Shown here in pieces: positions 8,157-15,663 of a DNA stretch of 23,605 nucleotides (position 1 is its first letter; the number at the start of each line of letters is the position of its first letter). The DNA comes from JARRQJ01 sp037381915 (lineage in GTDB: Bacteria; Pseudomonadota; Gammaproteobacteria; DRLM01), in contig JARRQJ010000033.1 of assembly GCA_037381915.1 (NCBI GenBank), forward strand, positions 1-23,605. Direction: 5' to 3'. Both the position numbers and the translations under genes were made by a program. A model generated the notes under the pieces. That model was given only the letters and a program-made list of their open reading frames with translations. It was not told where the DNA came from and did no database searches.

Positions 8157-8589
8157 TTGTTATGGCAGCCAATGTTTCCTCAGCCGCAACACCTTGCGGG
8201 GATGTCGGATACAGCGCACGAAGTCGAACAGCGGGCGTCGCGGACATTATAACAGGCTGAGTGAAAAGTGCTTTTAACCGCCGCCGGCGCTCGCCGGTTT
8301 CTCCCCAAGCCCGGCATTGCACCCACCACGTTTCGCTGTGTTATGCTCGCTTTTTTCCATGGCCGGTTGCGGCGCTAACGAGAGGTGGGTCATGACCAGC
8401 GGCGGCGACTACAATCATGGGATGGCGGAGCTTGTAATGCGAAGCATGCGCTTCGGGCAGCGGTTTCACCGGCTTAAGCAGGTGGTCGGCCGTGAACCGG
8501 GCGCAGGCGATGCAGCGAAAGTTAAGCCGTTGTTGCCGCTAAGTTTCATCTCCTTGCCAAGCGCCGCAACCATAAAGCGGTAGCTATCC
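8157..8589. other. 433-base intergenic region without a convincing gene
   Basis: This divergent gap separates the glycosyltransferase (minus) from the GGDEF gene (plus). A plus-strand frame of 88 codons (8317-8583, TTG start) has no recognisable domain or ribosome site and is not accepted as a gene. Contents that can be pointed to are a candidate plus-strand promoter (8317-8347), and a 6-bp hairpin CGAAGC-ATGC-GCTTCG at 8440-8455. No tRNA and no recognisable c-di-GMP riboswitch core were found. Promoters for both flanking genes are expected here. Confidence 0.5.
8317..8347 (+). promoter_or_regulatory. Candidate sigma-70 promoter with extended -10
   Basis: TTGCAC (8317-8322) and TATGCT (8342-8347) are separated by 19 bases, and TGT immediately before TATGCT gives an extended -10. 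It points toward the GGDEF gene at 8590, leaving a leader of about 235 bases. Spacing is longer than ideal, so this is a weak call. Confidence 0.3.
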
Positions 8590-9726
8590 ATGCCGGAACA
8601 GGTAGTCAAGGACATTCACGCCGAAAACAAGTTGCTGCGGCGGCGGCTCGAGGATTACGTCGCTCAAGCCCATAAAAACGAATCCAAGCTGCGGAGATTT
8701 CAAAGCCACGCCCTACGCCTGATCGGGCTCAACTCCCTCTTTGAACTGATCCAGGATATTCTTTATCCCAATCCCGCCGTGTTCAACTGGGATGTCGTGA
8801 CGCTGCTGCTGCTCGATCCCGAATATGAAGTGCGGCGGATATTGGAAGAGGAGGGCATAGAGCTGCGGGATCATGTGGGACTGCTGTTCGCCACCCAGGA
8901 CGACGATTTCGACGTATTGTTCCCCACTTCATTGTTTCCCTGGCTGGGACCTTATAAAGCGAAGCGTCACGGTCCTCTATTCTCCTCGACCCGCCGTTCG
9001 CCCAACAGCGTTGCGTTGTTGCCATTGGTGCGGCACGGCCGCTTGATAGGCAGTCTCAATATCGGCAGTTACAACGCCGAGCGATTCGTCAGGGGCGTCA
9101 GCACCGATTTTCTCGAGTATCTGGCGGCGGTAGTGGCGATCTGCATCGAGAACGCCACTAACCTGGAACGCCTCAAACGGCAGGGTTTGACCGATACCCT
9201 GACCGCGATCAACAATCGGCGCTTCTTCGATCAGCGTCTCAACGAAGAGTTGGAGCGCGCCGTTAGGGAGAACGTGCAATTGACCTGCCTGCTATTGGAC
9301 GTGGATTTCTTCAAGCGGGTGAATGACAGTTACGGGCACCAGATCGGCGATTACGTGTTGCGCGAAGTGGCAGCCTTGATTCGGGCACAGTTACGCGGCA
9401 GCGACGTGCTCTCCCGCTATGGCGGCGAGGAATTCGCGGCTCTGCTGTCGCGCAGCGGCAGCGCCGAGGCCGCTGAGGTTGCCGAACGCATCCGTCACAG
9501 CGTGGCAGCCCACGCATTCAGCACCGCGGAAGGGCAGAGTTTTCGCGTGACCATCTCCATCGGTGTGGCCACCTACAATCCCAAGGCCTGCAGCGGAGTG
9601 GGTAAATTGCCGGGCGAGGTGCTGGTGGGGCATGCCGATCGGGCCTTGTACGCGGCCAAGTCCGGCGGGCGCGATAAGGTGGTCTGCGTGGGCGACATCG
9701 ACCCCGATAAGCAGCGGTGGTTTTAA
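8590..9726 (+). CDS. Diguanylate cyclase with N-terminal coiled coil and GAF/DUF484-like sensor (378 aa)
   Basis: It should make cyclic di-GMP from two GTP. Residues about 8-40 are a charged coiled coil. Residues about 45-190 form a GAF/DUF484-like sensor with LLPLVRHGRLIGSLNIGS and TDFLEYLAAVV, a pattern I know from the DUF484 family. The GGDEF domain spans about 195-368, beginning GLTDTLTAINNRRFF, with LLDVDFFKRVNDSYGH, the active-site loop GGEEF (278-282) and the inhibitory I-site RGSD (269-272) placed five residues upstream. With these residues intact it should be active and product-inhibited. No signal peptide or membrane span is present, so it is cytoplasmic. The start is the first in-frame ATG after a non-coding stretch; ribosome-site sequence is weak. 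It converges on the PilZ gene across 46 bases, which places a c-di-GMP producer beside a receptor. Confidence 0.9.
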   Translation: MPEQVVKDIHAENKLLRRRLEDYVAQAHKNESKLRRFQSHALRLIGLNSLFELIQDILYPNPAVFNWDVVTLLLLDPEYEVRRILEEEGIELRDHVGLLFATQDDDFDVLFPTSLFPWLGPYKAKRHGPLFSSTRRSPNSVALLPLVRHGRLIGSLNIGSYNAERFVRGVSTDFLEYLAAVVAICIENATNLERLKRQGLTDTLTAINNRRFFDQRLNEELERAVRENVQLTCLLLDVDFFKRVNDSYGHQIGDYVLREVAALIRAQLRGSDVLSRYGGEEFAALLSRSGSAEAAEVAERIRHSVAAHAFSTAEGQSFRVTISIGVATYNPKACSGVGKLPGEVLVGHADRALYAAKSGGRDKVVCVGDIDPDKQRWF

Positions 9727-9772
9727 GAGGACGGCGAGGAAGCGAGACGGATAGGGGCGTCGTGATGACAGC

Positions 9773-10150
9773 TCAATCCGCGCCGAAGGGGTCGATGAAC
9801 TCCCGCAGTGCCAGAAACAGCATGGAGCTGTTCTTCATGTCCAGGGGATTGAAGCGCACCCCCATGCGGTAACTGCGTCGATCCGTGACGTTGGCGGATT
9901 CTTCCTCCAGGGGCCGGCACCACACCACCGTCCCTTGGACCCGTACCTGGTAATCTTCCTGGTCGAAACCCAGTACGATGTGGCTGTTTGGCGCGAGGGG
10001 AATGGGCAGCTGGATGCCGGCGCCGGAAACCGAGACATCCTTCACCTTGTGGAAAGGGCAGCGTTCGCCGTTCGATTCGATAAAGAAGACGACTTCCCGA
10101 TCGGGGGTGGCCAGGGTTTTACGTTCATTCTCCCGACTTTCGCGCAGCAT
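9773..10150 (-). CDS. PilZ-domain cyclic-di-GMP receptor (125 aa)
   Basis: PilZ domains bind c-di-GMP through an N-terminal RxxxR and a later D/NxSxxG. Both are present: RENER at residues 6-10 and DVSVSG at 38-43, followed by a beta-barrel-like region (GIQLPI, HIVLGFDQEDYQVRVQGTVVWC) and a C-terminal helix. The start at ATG 10150 is decided by AGGAGG ending five bases upstream; an in-frame start at 10222 would put 24 extra residues before it and has no such site. The length is typical of single-domain PilZ proteins such as YcgR C-terminal domains or alginate-type receptors. A TATAAT promoter candidate lies about 110 bases upstream (10260-10289). Neighbours on both sides carry GGDEF domains, so it is a natural receptor for a signal made locally. 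Which output it controls cannot be read from the sequence. Confidence 0.88.
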   Translation of the reverse strand: MLRESRENERKTLATPDREVVFFIESNGERCPFHKVKDVSVSGAGIQLPIPLAPNSHIVLGFDQEDYQVRVQGTVVWCRPLEEESANVTDRRSYRMGVRFNPLDMKNSSMLFLALREFIDPFGAD

Positions 10151-10259
10151 AACGGCCTCCTGTTGCAACGGGGCGGTTGTGGCACACACTTCCAAGCGAC
10201 GGGGGTTCCCAGTCAATTTCACCGGGTCCGATAATCCGGGTTCCCGCTAAACGCCGATG

Positions 10260-10289
10260 ATTATATGCCATTAATGGGGAAGTACCCAA
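10260..10289 (-). promoter_or_regulatory. Candidate sigma-70 promoter for the PilZ gene
   Basis: Read on the minus strand, TTGGGT (10289-10284) and a perfect TATAAT (10265-10260) are separated by 18 bases. The predicted start of transcription is near 10253, about 100 bases upstream of the PilZ ATG. The -35 matches the consensus at only three positions. Confidence 0.42.
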
Positions 10290-10329
10290 TTATTAACGCC
10301 CGTTGCTCAGGCGGGAAGTTGCGACCCGT

Positions 10330-11934
10330 TCATGGAAAGGCTTGCTGCGACGGCAGGTCGCGCGGGGCGACGGGGGCGCTGCCCGGTGCCGGCACCCCCC
10401 ACTCGGATTGGGCGAACCAGGTGGTGATGTCATCGGCGGTGAGGGGGGCGCTCAAGCAGTATCCTTGAACCTGATCGCAGCCCAGGGTCCTAAGTCGTTC
10501 AAGGGTTTCCATGTTCTCGACACCTTCCGCCACCACCTGACATTTGAGGTTGTGGCCGAGGTCGATGGTGGAGCGCACGATGACCGCGTCGTCTTCGTCA
10601 TGGATCATGTTCATGACGAAAGAGCGATCCACCTTGATTTGCGATACCGGCAGCTTTTTTAGATAAATCAGCGAGGAATAGCCGGTGCCGAAGTCATCGA
10701 TGGAAAGGTGGATGCCCATGTCATGGAGGCGCAACAAAATGTTCAAGGCCCGCTCCGGTTCGACCATGATGGCGTTCTCGGTGATTTCCAGGGTGAGACA
10801 GGAGGCCGGGACCGCCCATTTGGCGAGTAATCCGCCGAGCTTGACCGGCAGCCCGGGGTCGTGAAGGTTGCGGGGGGAGAGATTGACCGCCACGTTCAGC
10901 ACATAGCCCGTTTGCCGCCAGACGTGGCACTGATACAGCGCTTCGTCCATCACCCAGTAGGTCAAGCCGCGGATGAGGTCGCTTTGTTCGGCAAGCTGGA
11001 TGAATTCTCCAGGGGAGATCATGCCGTGTTGCGGATGTCTCCAGCGCAGCAAGGCCTCCACCCCCAGGGTGCGGTTGGTGGCCAAATTCACCTTCGGCTG
11101 ATAATGCAGGATCAACTGTTGATTCTCTATGGCGCCGCGCAGCTCTCCCAGTAAGCTGAGACGCCGCTTGTTGTAGGGATCAAGCGCCGTGGAATACACC
11201 GTCAACAGCAAGCCATGCCGCTTGGAATGGTACATGGCGACTTCGGCGCGGCGAAAGAATTCGTAAGCGGTGATGGGTTCCTCGGAAAAGGAGGCGATGC
11301 CGATGCTGGTTTGAATGTCGATCTCGATCTTATCGAGTAAGATCGGCGCTTCCAGCATGCCTTGAATCTGGCGCGCCGCCATGACGGCGTCATGGCCGTT
11401 GGACCGCAACAGAATAGCGAACTCGTCTCCACCGAGACGGCTGCGGAGTTCCGCGCCGGGGACGCCTGCTGTGATGCGCGCGGCGATTTCCTGCAATAGT
11501 TCATCGCCGCAACAATGGCCGAGGGTATCATTGACTTCCTTGAATCGATCCAAGTCGAAGATCAAAAGCGACATTGAAGCGATGTCGCCGCGGCTGGCGT
11601 CGAGGATGTCCTGCAGGCAATCGTGGAAGTGGTCGCGACTCAGCAAGCCGGTAAGCGCGTCGTGCTGGGCCCGGTGAGAGAGTTTGCTCTGCCTGTCGAG
11701 TTGTTTGATGATGCCGTAGGACAAGGCCAGGGCAATCCCTAGTGCCAAGCCGATGATGAGCAGGGTCTGCGCGGCAAATTGCCGCACGGGCAATGTTACC
11801 TCGACTATCCCGTATTCAAGGACCACAGCCGAGAGAAAGACGGCCGCCATGACGCCCACCATGGTCAATAAAAGTCGTTTCCCGATGCTGCCTTGAGCTT
11901 TGATTTTCTGCGCTGCTGGGCTTGTAGGCGACAC
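10330..11934 (-). CDS. Membrane-anchored GGDEF-EAL cyclic-di-GMP protein (534 aa)
   Basis: Two hydrophobic helices (about 20-43 and 56-76) with a short loop between them anchor the protein in the inner membrane. A GGDEF domain follows (about 88-245) with HDALTGLLSRDHF, FDLDRFKEVNDTLGH and an intact GGDEF at 168-172. No RxxD I-site lies five residues upstream (PGAE occupies it), unlike the neighbouring cyclase. The EAL domain (about 258-510) keeps every residue I would require for phosphodiesterase activity: E293 (EALLRW), N351 (VNLSP), E383 (LEITEN), D413/D414 (DDFGTGYSS), K434 (IKVDRS), E470 (VAEGVE) and Q490 (QGYCLS). It is probably an active c-di-GMP hydrolase with a possibly active or GTP-sensing GGDEF. 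The periplasmic loop is too short for a clear sensor. The GTG at 11934 has weak ribosome-site sequence, so the exact start is uncertain. Confidence 0.9.
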   Translation of the reverse strand: MSPTSPAAQKIKAQGSIGKRLLLTMVGVMAAVFLSAVVLEYGIVEVTLPVRQFAAQTLLIIGLALGIALALSYGIIKQLDRQSKLSHRAQHDALTGLLSRDHFHDCLQDILDASRGDIASMSLLIFDLDRFKEVNDTLGHCCGDELLQEIAARITAGVPGAELRSRLGGDEFAILLRSNGHDAVMAARQIQGMLEAPILLDKIEIDIQTSIGIASFSEEPITAYEFFRRAEVAMYHSKRHGLLLTVYSTALDPYNKRRLSLLGELRGAIENQQLILHYQPKVNLATNRTLGVEALLRWRHPQHGMISPGEFIQLAEQSDLIRGLTYWVMDEALYQCHVWRQTGYVLNVAVNLSPRNLHDPGLPVKLGGLLAKWAVPASCLTLEITENAIMVEPERALNILLRLHDMGIHLSIDDFGTGYSSLIYLKKLPVSQIKVDRSFVMNMIHDEDDAVIVRSTIDLGHNLKCQVVAEGVENMETLERLRTLGCDQVQGYCLSAPLTADDITTWFAQSEWGVPAPGSAPVAPRDLPSQQAFP

Positions 11935-11997
11935 GTCGGGCTTTCGTTTTATCGGGCAGTGCCTAAGGTCTATCGGCCGTAGCCTTGCCAGCTTAAG

Positions 11998-12049
11998 CCG
12001 CAGCTCTTCCCGGTTTCACCGCGTTGGGGGGGCGGGAACACGGCTGCGG
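11998..12049. repeat. Compound inverted repeat between divergent genes
   Basis: Two nested pairs of arms are visible: CCGCAG (11998-12003) with CTGCGG (12044-12049), and TTCCCG (12007-12012) with CGGGAA (12033-12038). They are separated by a 3/5-base internal loop and enclose a 20-base centre. No T-run follows on either side. On the minus strand it would lie about 65 bases upstream of the GGDEF-EAL start, so it could be leader RNA structure or an operator. Confidence 0.4.
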
Positions 12050-12074
12050 ATACAGATCTAACATCTCGCCGCCG

Positions 12075-12104
12075 TTAATAAATTGGCCCGGATGCCGATA
12101 TAAA
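12075..12104 (+). promoter_or_regulatory. Candidate sigma-70 promoter for the yiiX-like/fad operon
   Basis: TTAATA (12075-12080) and TATAAA (12099-12104) are separated by 18 bases. They match four and five of six consensus positions. Transcription would begin near 12111, about 100 bases before the first gene of the operon at 12213. No FadR-type operator was recognised. Confidence 0.4.
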
Positions 12105-12212
12105 TATGCCGCGGGGTACAATGGACGGGCCGGGTCATGCAAGGAAGAATGGGCGGCGACCGCAACGGCGGAGTTTGACAATGGGCGATAGCGACTGTCT
12201 TAAGGAGGCGGT

Positions 12213-13187
12213 GTGGGCTTAAAGAGCTGGCTGGTCAAGAAATTCACCGCCTGGCTGGTGCACGAGCGTGACCGTCCGGACATGCCCCTGTGCGATTTCG
12301 CACACCTGGCCGAGGAAATTCGTCCCTGCGACGTGTTGTTGGTGGAGGGCCGCAGCCGCGTCAGCGATATCATCAAGAACATTACGCAGACCATCTGGAC
12401 CCACTCCGCGCTTTACATCGGGCGTTTGCGGGAGATCGAGGATCCGGGTCTGCGCACTTTGATTGAGAAATACTACCAGGGTGACCCGGAGGAACAACTG
12501 ATCATCGAGGCCTTGCTCGGAGAGGGCACTTTGGTCGTGCCCTTGTCCAAGTATCGCGGAGAGCACTTGCGTATCTGTCGCCCCAAGAGTCTGTCGCCGC
12601 AGGATACCCAGCACATCATCGGTTTTGCCGCCCATCACCTGGGCACCGAGTACGATTTTCGCCAGATGGTGGACCTGGCGCGGTTCATGTATCCCTATCC
12701 GATTGTGCCGCGGCGCTGGCGTTCCACTATATTCGAATACCACGCCGGTGTTCCCACCCGCACCGTATGTTCCTCCATGATCGCCGCCGCCTTCGCCAAC
12801 GTGCACTATCCGGTCATGCCGCTGGTGCGTCGCGGCGCGGACGGCAAGGTGCAGCTGTACAAGCGCAATCCCCGTCTGTTTACGCCCCGCGATTTTGACA
12901 ATTCTCCCTATTTTGACATCATAAAATATCCGATCCTGGGTTTGGACGATCTCGCACTCTATCGGCAACTGCCGTGGAACAAGGATGGGGTGGTCTGTAA
13001 CGATGCGAACGATTGCTTTATCCCCGATCCTATGCAACCGTCCGTCAAGGCGCCGGTGGTGTCGGGTAAAGAGCGCATCGATCCGCTGCTAAACGAGGAT
13101 GCCGACAAGGGTTCGGAATACCTCTCGGAGATGGTGGGGCTGGATAAAGACCCGGTGTGGCTGGGGAAGAAAGAAGGACGTTCATGA
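12213..13187 (+). CDS. Permuted papain-fold (YiiX/LRAT-like NlpC/P60) cysteine hydrolase (324 aa)
   Basis: The order of catalytic residues is that of the circularly permuted NlpC/P60 superfamily: the histidine comes first in WTHSALYIG (H64), after DVLLVEGRSRVSDIIKNI, and the nucleophile cysteine comes later in TRTVCSSMIAAAF (C186). An IIEAL segment (E99) follows the His strand. YiiX and LRAT-type members act on amide or ester bonds, often of lipids; the substrate here is unknown. No signal peptide is seen. GTG 12213 is preceded by AAGGAGG (12202-12208), which decides the start. The TGA overlaps the fadE ATG (ATGA at 13184-13187), so the two are translationally coupled. A role in releasing or transferring acyl groups for the beta-oxidation enzymes downstream is inference. 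The C-terminal 100 residues are polar and not recognised. Confidence 0.8.
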   Translation: MGLKSWLVKKFTAWLVHERDRPDMPLCDFAHLAEEIRPCDVLLVEGRSRVSDIIKNITQTIWTHSALYIGRLREIEDPGLRTLIEKYYQGDPEEQLIIEALLGEGTLVVPLSKYRGEHLRICRPKSLSPQDTQHIIGFAAHHLGTEYDFRQMVDLARFMYPYPIVPRRWRSTIFEYHAGVPTRTVCSSMIAAAFANVHYPVMPLVRRGADGKVQLYKRNPRLFTPRDFDNSPYFDIIKYPILGLDDLALYRQLPWNKDGVVCNDANDCFIPDPMQPSVKAPVVSGKERIDPLLNEDADKGSEYLSEMVGLDKDPVWLGKKEGRS

Positions 13188-15628
13188 ACTCAGGGAGTTG
13201 GATCATCGTCGGACTGGCGGTACTGGTGGCCCTTGCCTATTTTCGCCTTTCGCTTCGCATCAGCGCCCTTGTTGCCATTGTACTGATGGCCGCGGCCACG
13301 CTGTTTCTACATTTAGCTGTAGCGCTATTGATAGTGGCTTGGTTGGTGACCGCCTTGATGATCGCGCTCACTTTTACCTCCCTGCGCCGCAGCATGATCA
13401 GCGATCGTATCTTGCCCATGCTGCGCCGTGCCATGCCCGCCATGTCGCAAACCGAGCGCGAGGCCCTGGAGGCCGGCACCGTATGGTGGGATGCGGAATT
13501 GTTCAGCGGACGGCCAGATTGGCGCAGGCTGGTGGAGACCCCGGTGCCCCACCTGACCGCGGAAGAGCAGGCGTTTCTCGACGGTCCGGTGGAAGAGTTG
13601 TGCCGCATGCTTGATGACTGGCGCATCACCCAGGAGCAATTGGATCTGCCGCCGGAGGCGTGGGACTTCATCAAGCAGCACGGGTTCTTCGGTATGATCA
13701 TCCCCAGGAACTACGGCGGTCTGGGCTTCTCGGCCTTGGCCCATTCCGCGGTGGTCATGAAGATCGCGACCCGCAGCATTACCACCGCGGTGACGGTGAT
13801 GGTGCCCAACTCCCTCGGTCCCGCCGAGTTGCTGCTGCATTACGGCACCGAGGAGCAAAAGAACCACTATCTGGGCCGCCTGGCCCGCGGTGAGGAGATA
13901 CCGTGTTTCGCCCTCACCGGTCCCGAGGCGGGTTCCGATGCCAGTTCCATTCCCGATACCGGCATCGTCTGCCGCGGTGAATTCGCGGGCGAGGAGACGC
14001 TGGGCATCCGCCTCAATTGGGAGAAGCGCTACATCACCCTGGGGCCGGTGGCCACGGTGTTGGGCCTGGCCTTCAAGCTCCACGATCCGGACCGCCTGTT
14101 GGGCAAGCGTCAGGAACTGGGAATCACCTGCGCCCTCATCCCCACCGACACGCCGGGCATCGAAATCGGCAGCCGCCACTTTCCGTTGAACATTCCCTTT
14201 CAGAACGGTCCGAATCGCGGTCACGACGTGTTCATCCCCATGGAATGGATCATCGGCGGCGCCGAGCGTATCGGCCAAGGCTGGCGCATGCTGATGGAGA
14301 GCCTGGCGGCGGGACGCTCCATCTCTTTGCCCGCCCTGAGCACCGGTGCGGGCAAACTGGTATGCCGCGCCACCGGCGGCTACGCCCGCATCCGCAAGCA
14401 ATTCAAGACGCCTATCGGACGCTTCGAAGGCGTGGAAGAGGTGCTGGCGCGCATGGCCGCCTATACCTATATGATGGACGCGGCGCGCATCATGACCGCC
14501 GGCGCCGTCGACGCCGGCGAGAAACCCTCGGTCATCTCGGCGATCGTGAAATATCAGTTGACCGAGCGCATGCGGCGCATCGTCAACGACGCCATGGACG
14601 TGCAGGGCGGCACCGGCATCTGCATGGGGCCGCGCAATTTCCTGGCGCGGGTCTATCAAGCCATCCCCATCAGTATCACGGTGGAGGGCGCCAACATCCT
14701 CACCCGCAGCCTGATCATCTTTGGTCAGGGCGCGGTGCGCTGCCATCCTTATGTATTAAAAGAGATGCGGGCGGTGGCGGAAAAAAATCCCTATGCCGCC
14801 TCCCGGGATTTCGACGCCGCCTTGTTCGGCCATCTGGGCTTTACGCTGAGCAACGCGGTGCGCGCCCTGTGGTTGGGGCTCACCGGGGCGCGTCTGGTGA
14901 TGGTCCCGGTCCGCGGCGCGCCGCGTCGCTATTTCCAGCGACTCACCCGCATGAGCGCCGCCTTTGCCCTGGCCGCGGACGTGGCCATGCTGGTGCTGGG
15001 CGGCGCCCTGAAGCGCAAGGAAAAGCTCTCCGGGCGTTTCGCCGACGTGCTGGGCCAGATGTATCTGGCCTCGGCGGTGTTGAAGCGCTACCGGGACCAA
15101 GGCAGTAACGAGGCGGATTGGCCGCTGGCGCGGTGGGCATGCGACGAGGCCTTGTACGCGATTCAGGAAGGACTCGACGGAATTCTAAAAAATTTTCCTC
15201 TACGATGGCTGGCATTCGCGGTGCGCTTGCTGGTGTTTCCCCTGGGCAGGAGATATGCGCCGCCCAGCGATCGCACCGGACACCAGGCCGCCAAGTTGCT
15301 GCTCTCACCATCCGTCGCGCGGGACCGCTTGACCGAGGGCATGTTCGTGCCGCAGGGCGGGGATGAGGCCTTGGGCCGTATCGAGGCGGCCTTGGCGCAG
15401 ATCGAACGCGCCGACGCCGTGGAGCAGGTGTTGCGCAACAGTATAAAGAACGGCGTGCTGCCCAAGGCACCCGTCGCGTCGTTGATCGACCTGGCGGTGG
15501 AACGGGATGTGATCACCCGCCATGATGCCGAGCAGCTCCGTGCCGCCGAGGCATTGCGGCGTGAAGTCATCACCGTGGATGATTTTCCCGACGAGTATTT
15601 ACGGCAGTCGCAATCCCCGGGCGCCTGA
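13184..15628 (+). CDS. fadE: Acyl-CoA dehydrogenase FadE (814 aa)
   Basis: FadE catalyses the first step of fatty-acid beta-oxidation, FAD-dependent oxidation of acyl-CoA to trans-2-enoyl-CoA. At 814 aa it equals the length I recall for E. coli FadE, much longer than soluble acyl-CoA dehydrogenases. The N-terminal 75 residues hold two to three hydrophobic helices, as in FadE. The dehydrogenase core follows, with NYGGLGFSALAHS, the flavin/substrate signature ALTGPEAGSDA, and DAMDVQGGTGICMGP with the conserved Gly-rich turn. The last 300 residues are the FadE-specific C-terminal (DUF1974-type) extension. ATG 13184 is chosen because it follows AAGGA by five bases and overlaps the upstream stop; an in-frame start 27 bases earlier lies inside the previous gene. 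The electron acceptor would be an ETF-type protein, not encoded in this window. The thiolase gene follows after 35 bases. Confidence 0.93.
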   Translation: MNSGSWIIVGLAVLVALAYFRLSLRISALVAIVLMAAATLFLHLAVALLIVAWLVTALMIALTFTSLRRSMISDRILPMLRRAMPAMSQTEREALEAGTVWWDAELFSGRPDWRRLVETPVPHLTAEEQAFLDGPVEELCRMLDDWRITQEQLDLPPEAWDFIKQHGFFGMIIPRNYGGLGFSALAHSAVVMKIATRSITTAVTVMVPNSLGPAELLLHYGTEEQKNHYLGRLARGEEIPCFALTGPEAGSDASSIPDTGIVCRGEFAGEETLGIRLNWEKRYITLGPVATVLGLAFKLHDPDRLLGKRQELGITCALIPTDTPGIEIGSRHFPLNIPFQNGPNRGHDVFIPMEWIIGGAERIGQGWRMLMESLAAGRSISLPALSTGAGKLVCRATGGYARIRKQFKTPIGRFEGVEEVLARMAAYTYMMDAARIMTAGAVDAGEKPSVISAIVKYQLTERMRRIVNDAMDVQGGTGICMGPRNFLARVYQAIPISITVEGANILTRSLIIFGQGAVRCHPYVLKEMRAVAEKNPYAASRDFDAALFGHLGFTLSNAVRALWLGLTGARLVMVPVRGAPRRYFQRLTRMSAAFALAADVAMLVLGGALKRKEKLSGRFADVLGQMYLASAVLKRYRDQGSNEADWPLARWACDEALYAIQEGLDGILKNFPLRWLAFAVRLLVFPLGRRYAPPSDRTGHQAAKLLLSPSVARDRLTEGMFVPQGGDEALGRIEAALAQIERADAVEQVLRNSIKNGVLPKAPVASLIDLAVERDVITRHDAEQLRAAEALRREVITVDDFPDEYLRQSQSPGA

Positions 15629-15663
15629 GCTGAAACCCGGCCCCTTCTGTAAGGAGCGATAAT

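Noticed and set aside
8317..8583. Possible 88-residue gene
   Set aside because: TTG start without a ribosome site, no domain, and the sequence overlaps a promoter-like element.
8157..8589. c-di-GMP riboswitch upstream of the GGDEF gene
   Set aside because: Looked for because of the neighbouring genes, but the conserved core of the class I motif could not be found by eye.
9773..10222. Longer 149-residue version of the PilZ protein
   Set aside because: The extra 24 residues precede a strong AGGAGG and ATG at 10150, and the RxxxR motif starts directly after that ATG.
11993..12181. Possible 62-residue gene on the minus strand
   Set aside because: No ribosome site or domain, and it covers an inverted repeat and a promoter-like element.
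13325..14746. 473-codon open frame on the minus strand
   Set aside because: Antisense to fadE, whose signatures are intact; composition is His/Gly/Ala-rich as expected of a GC-rich shadow frame.
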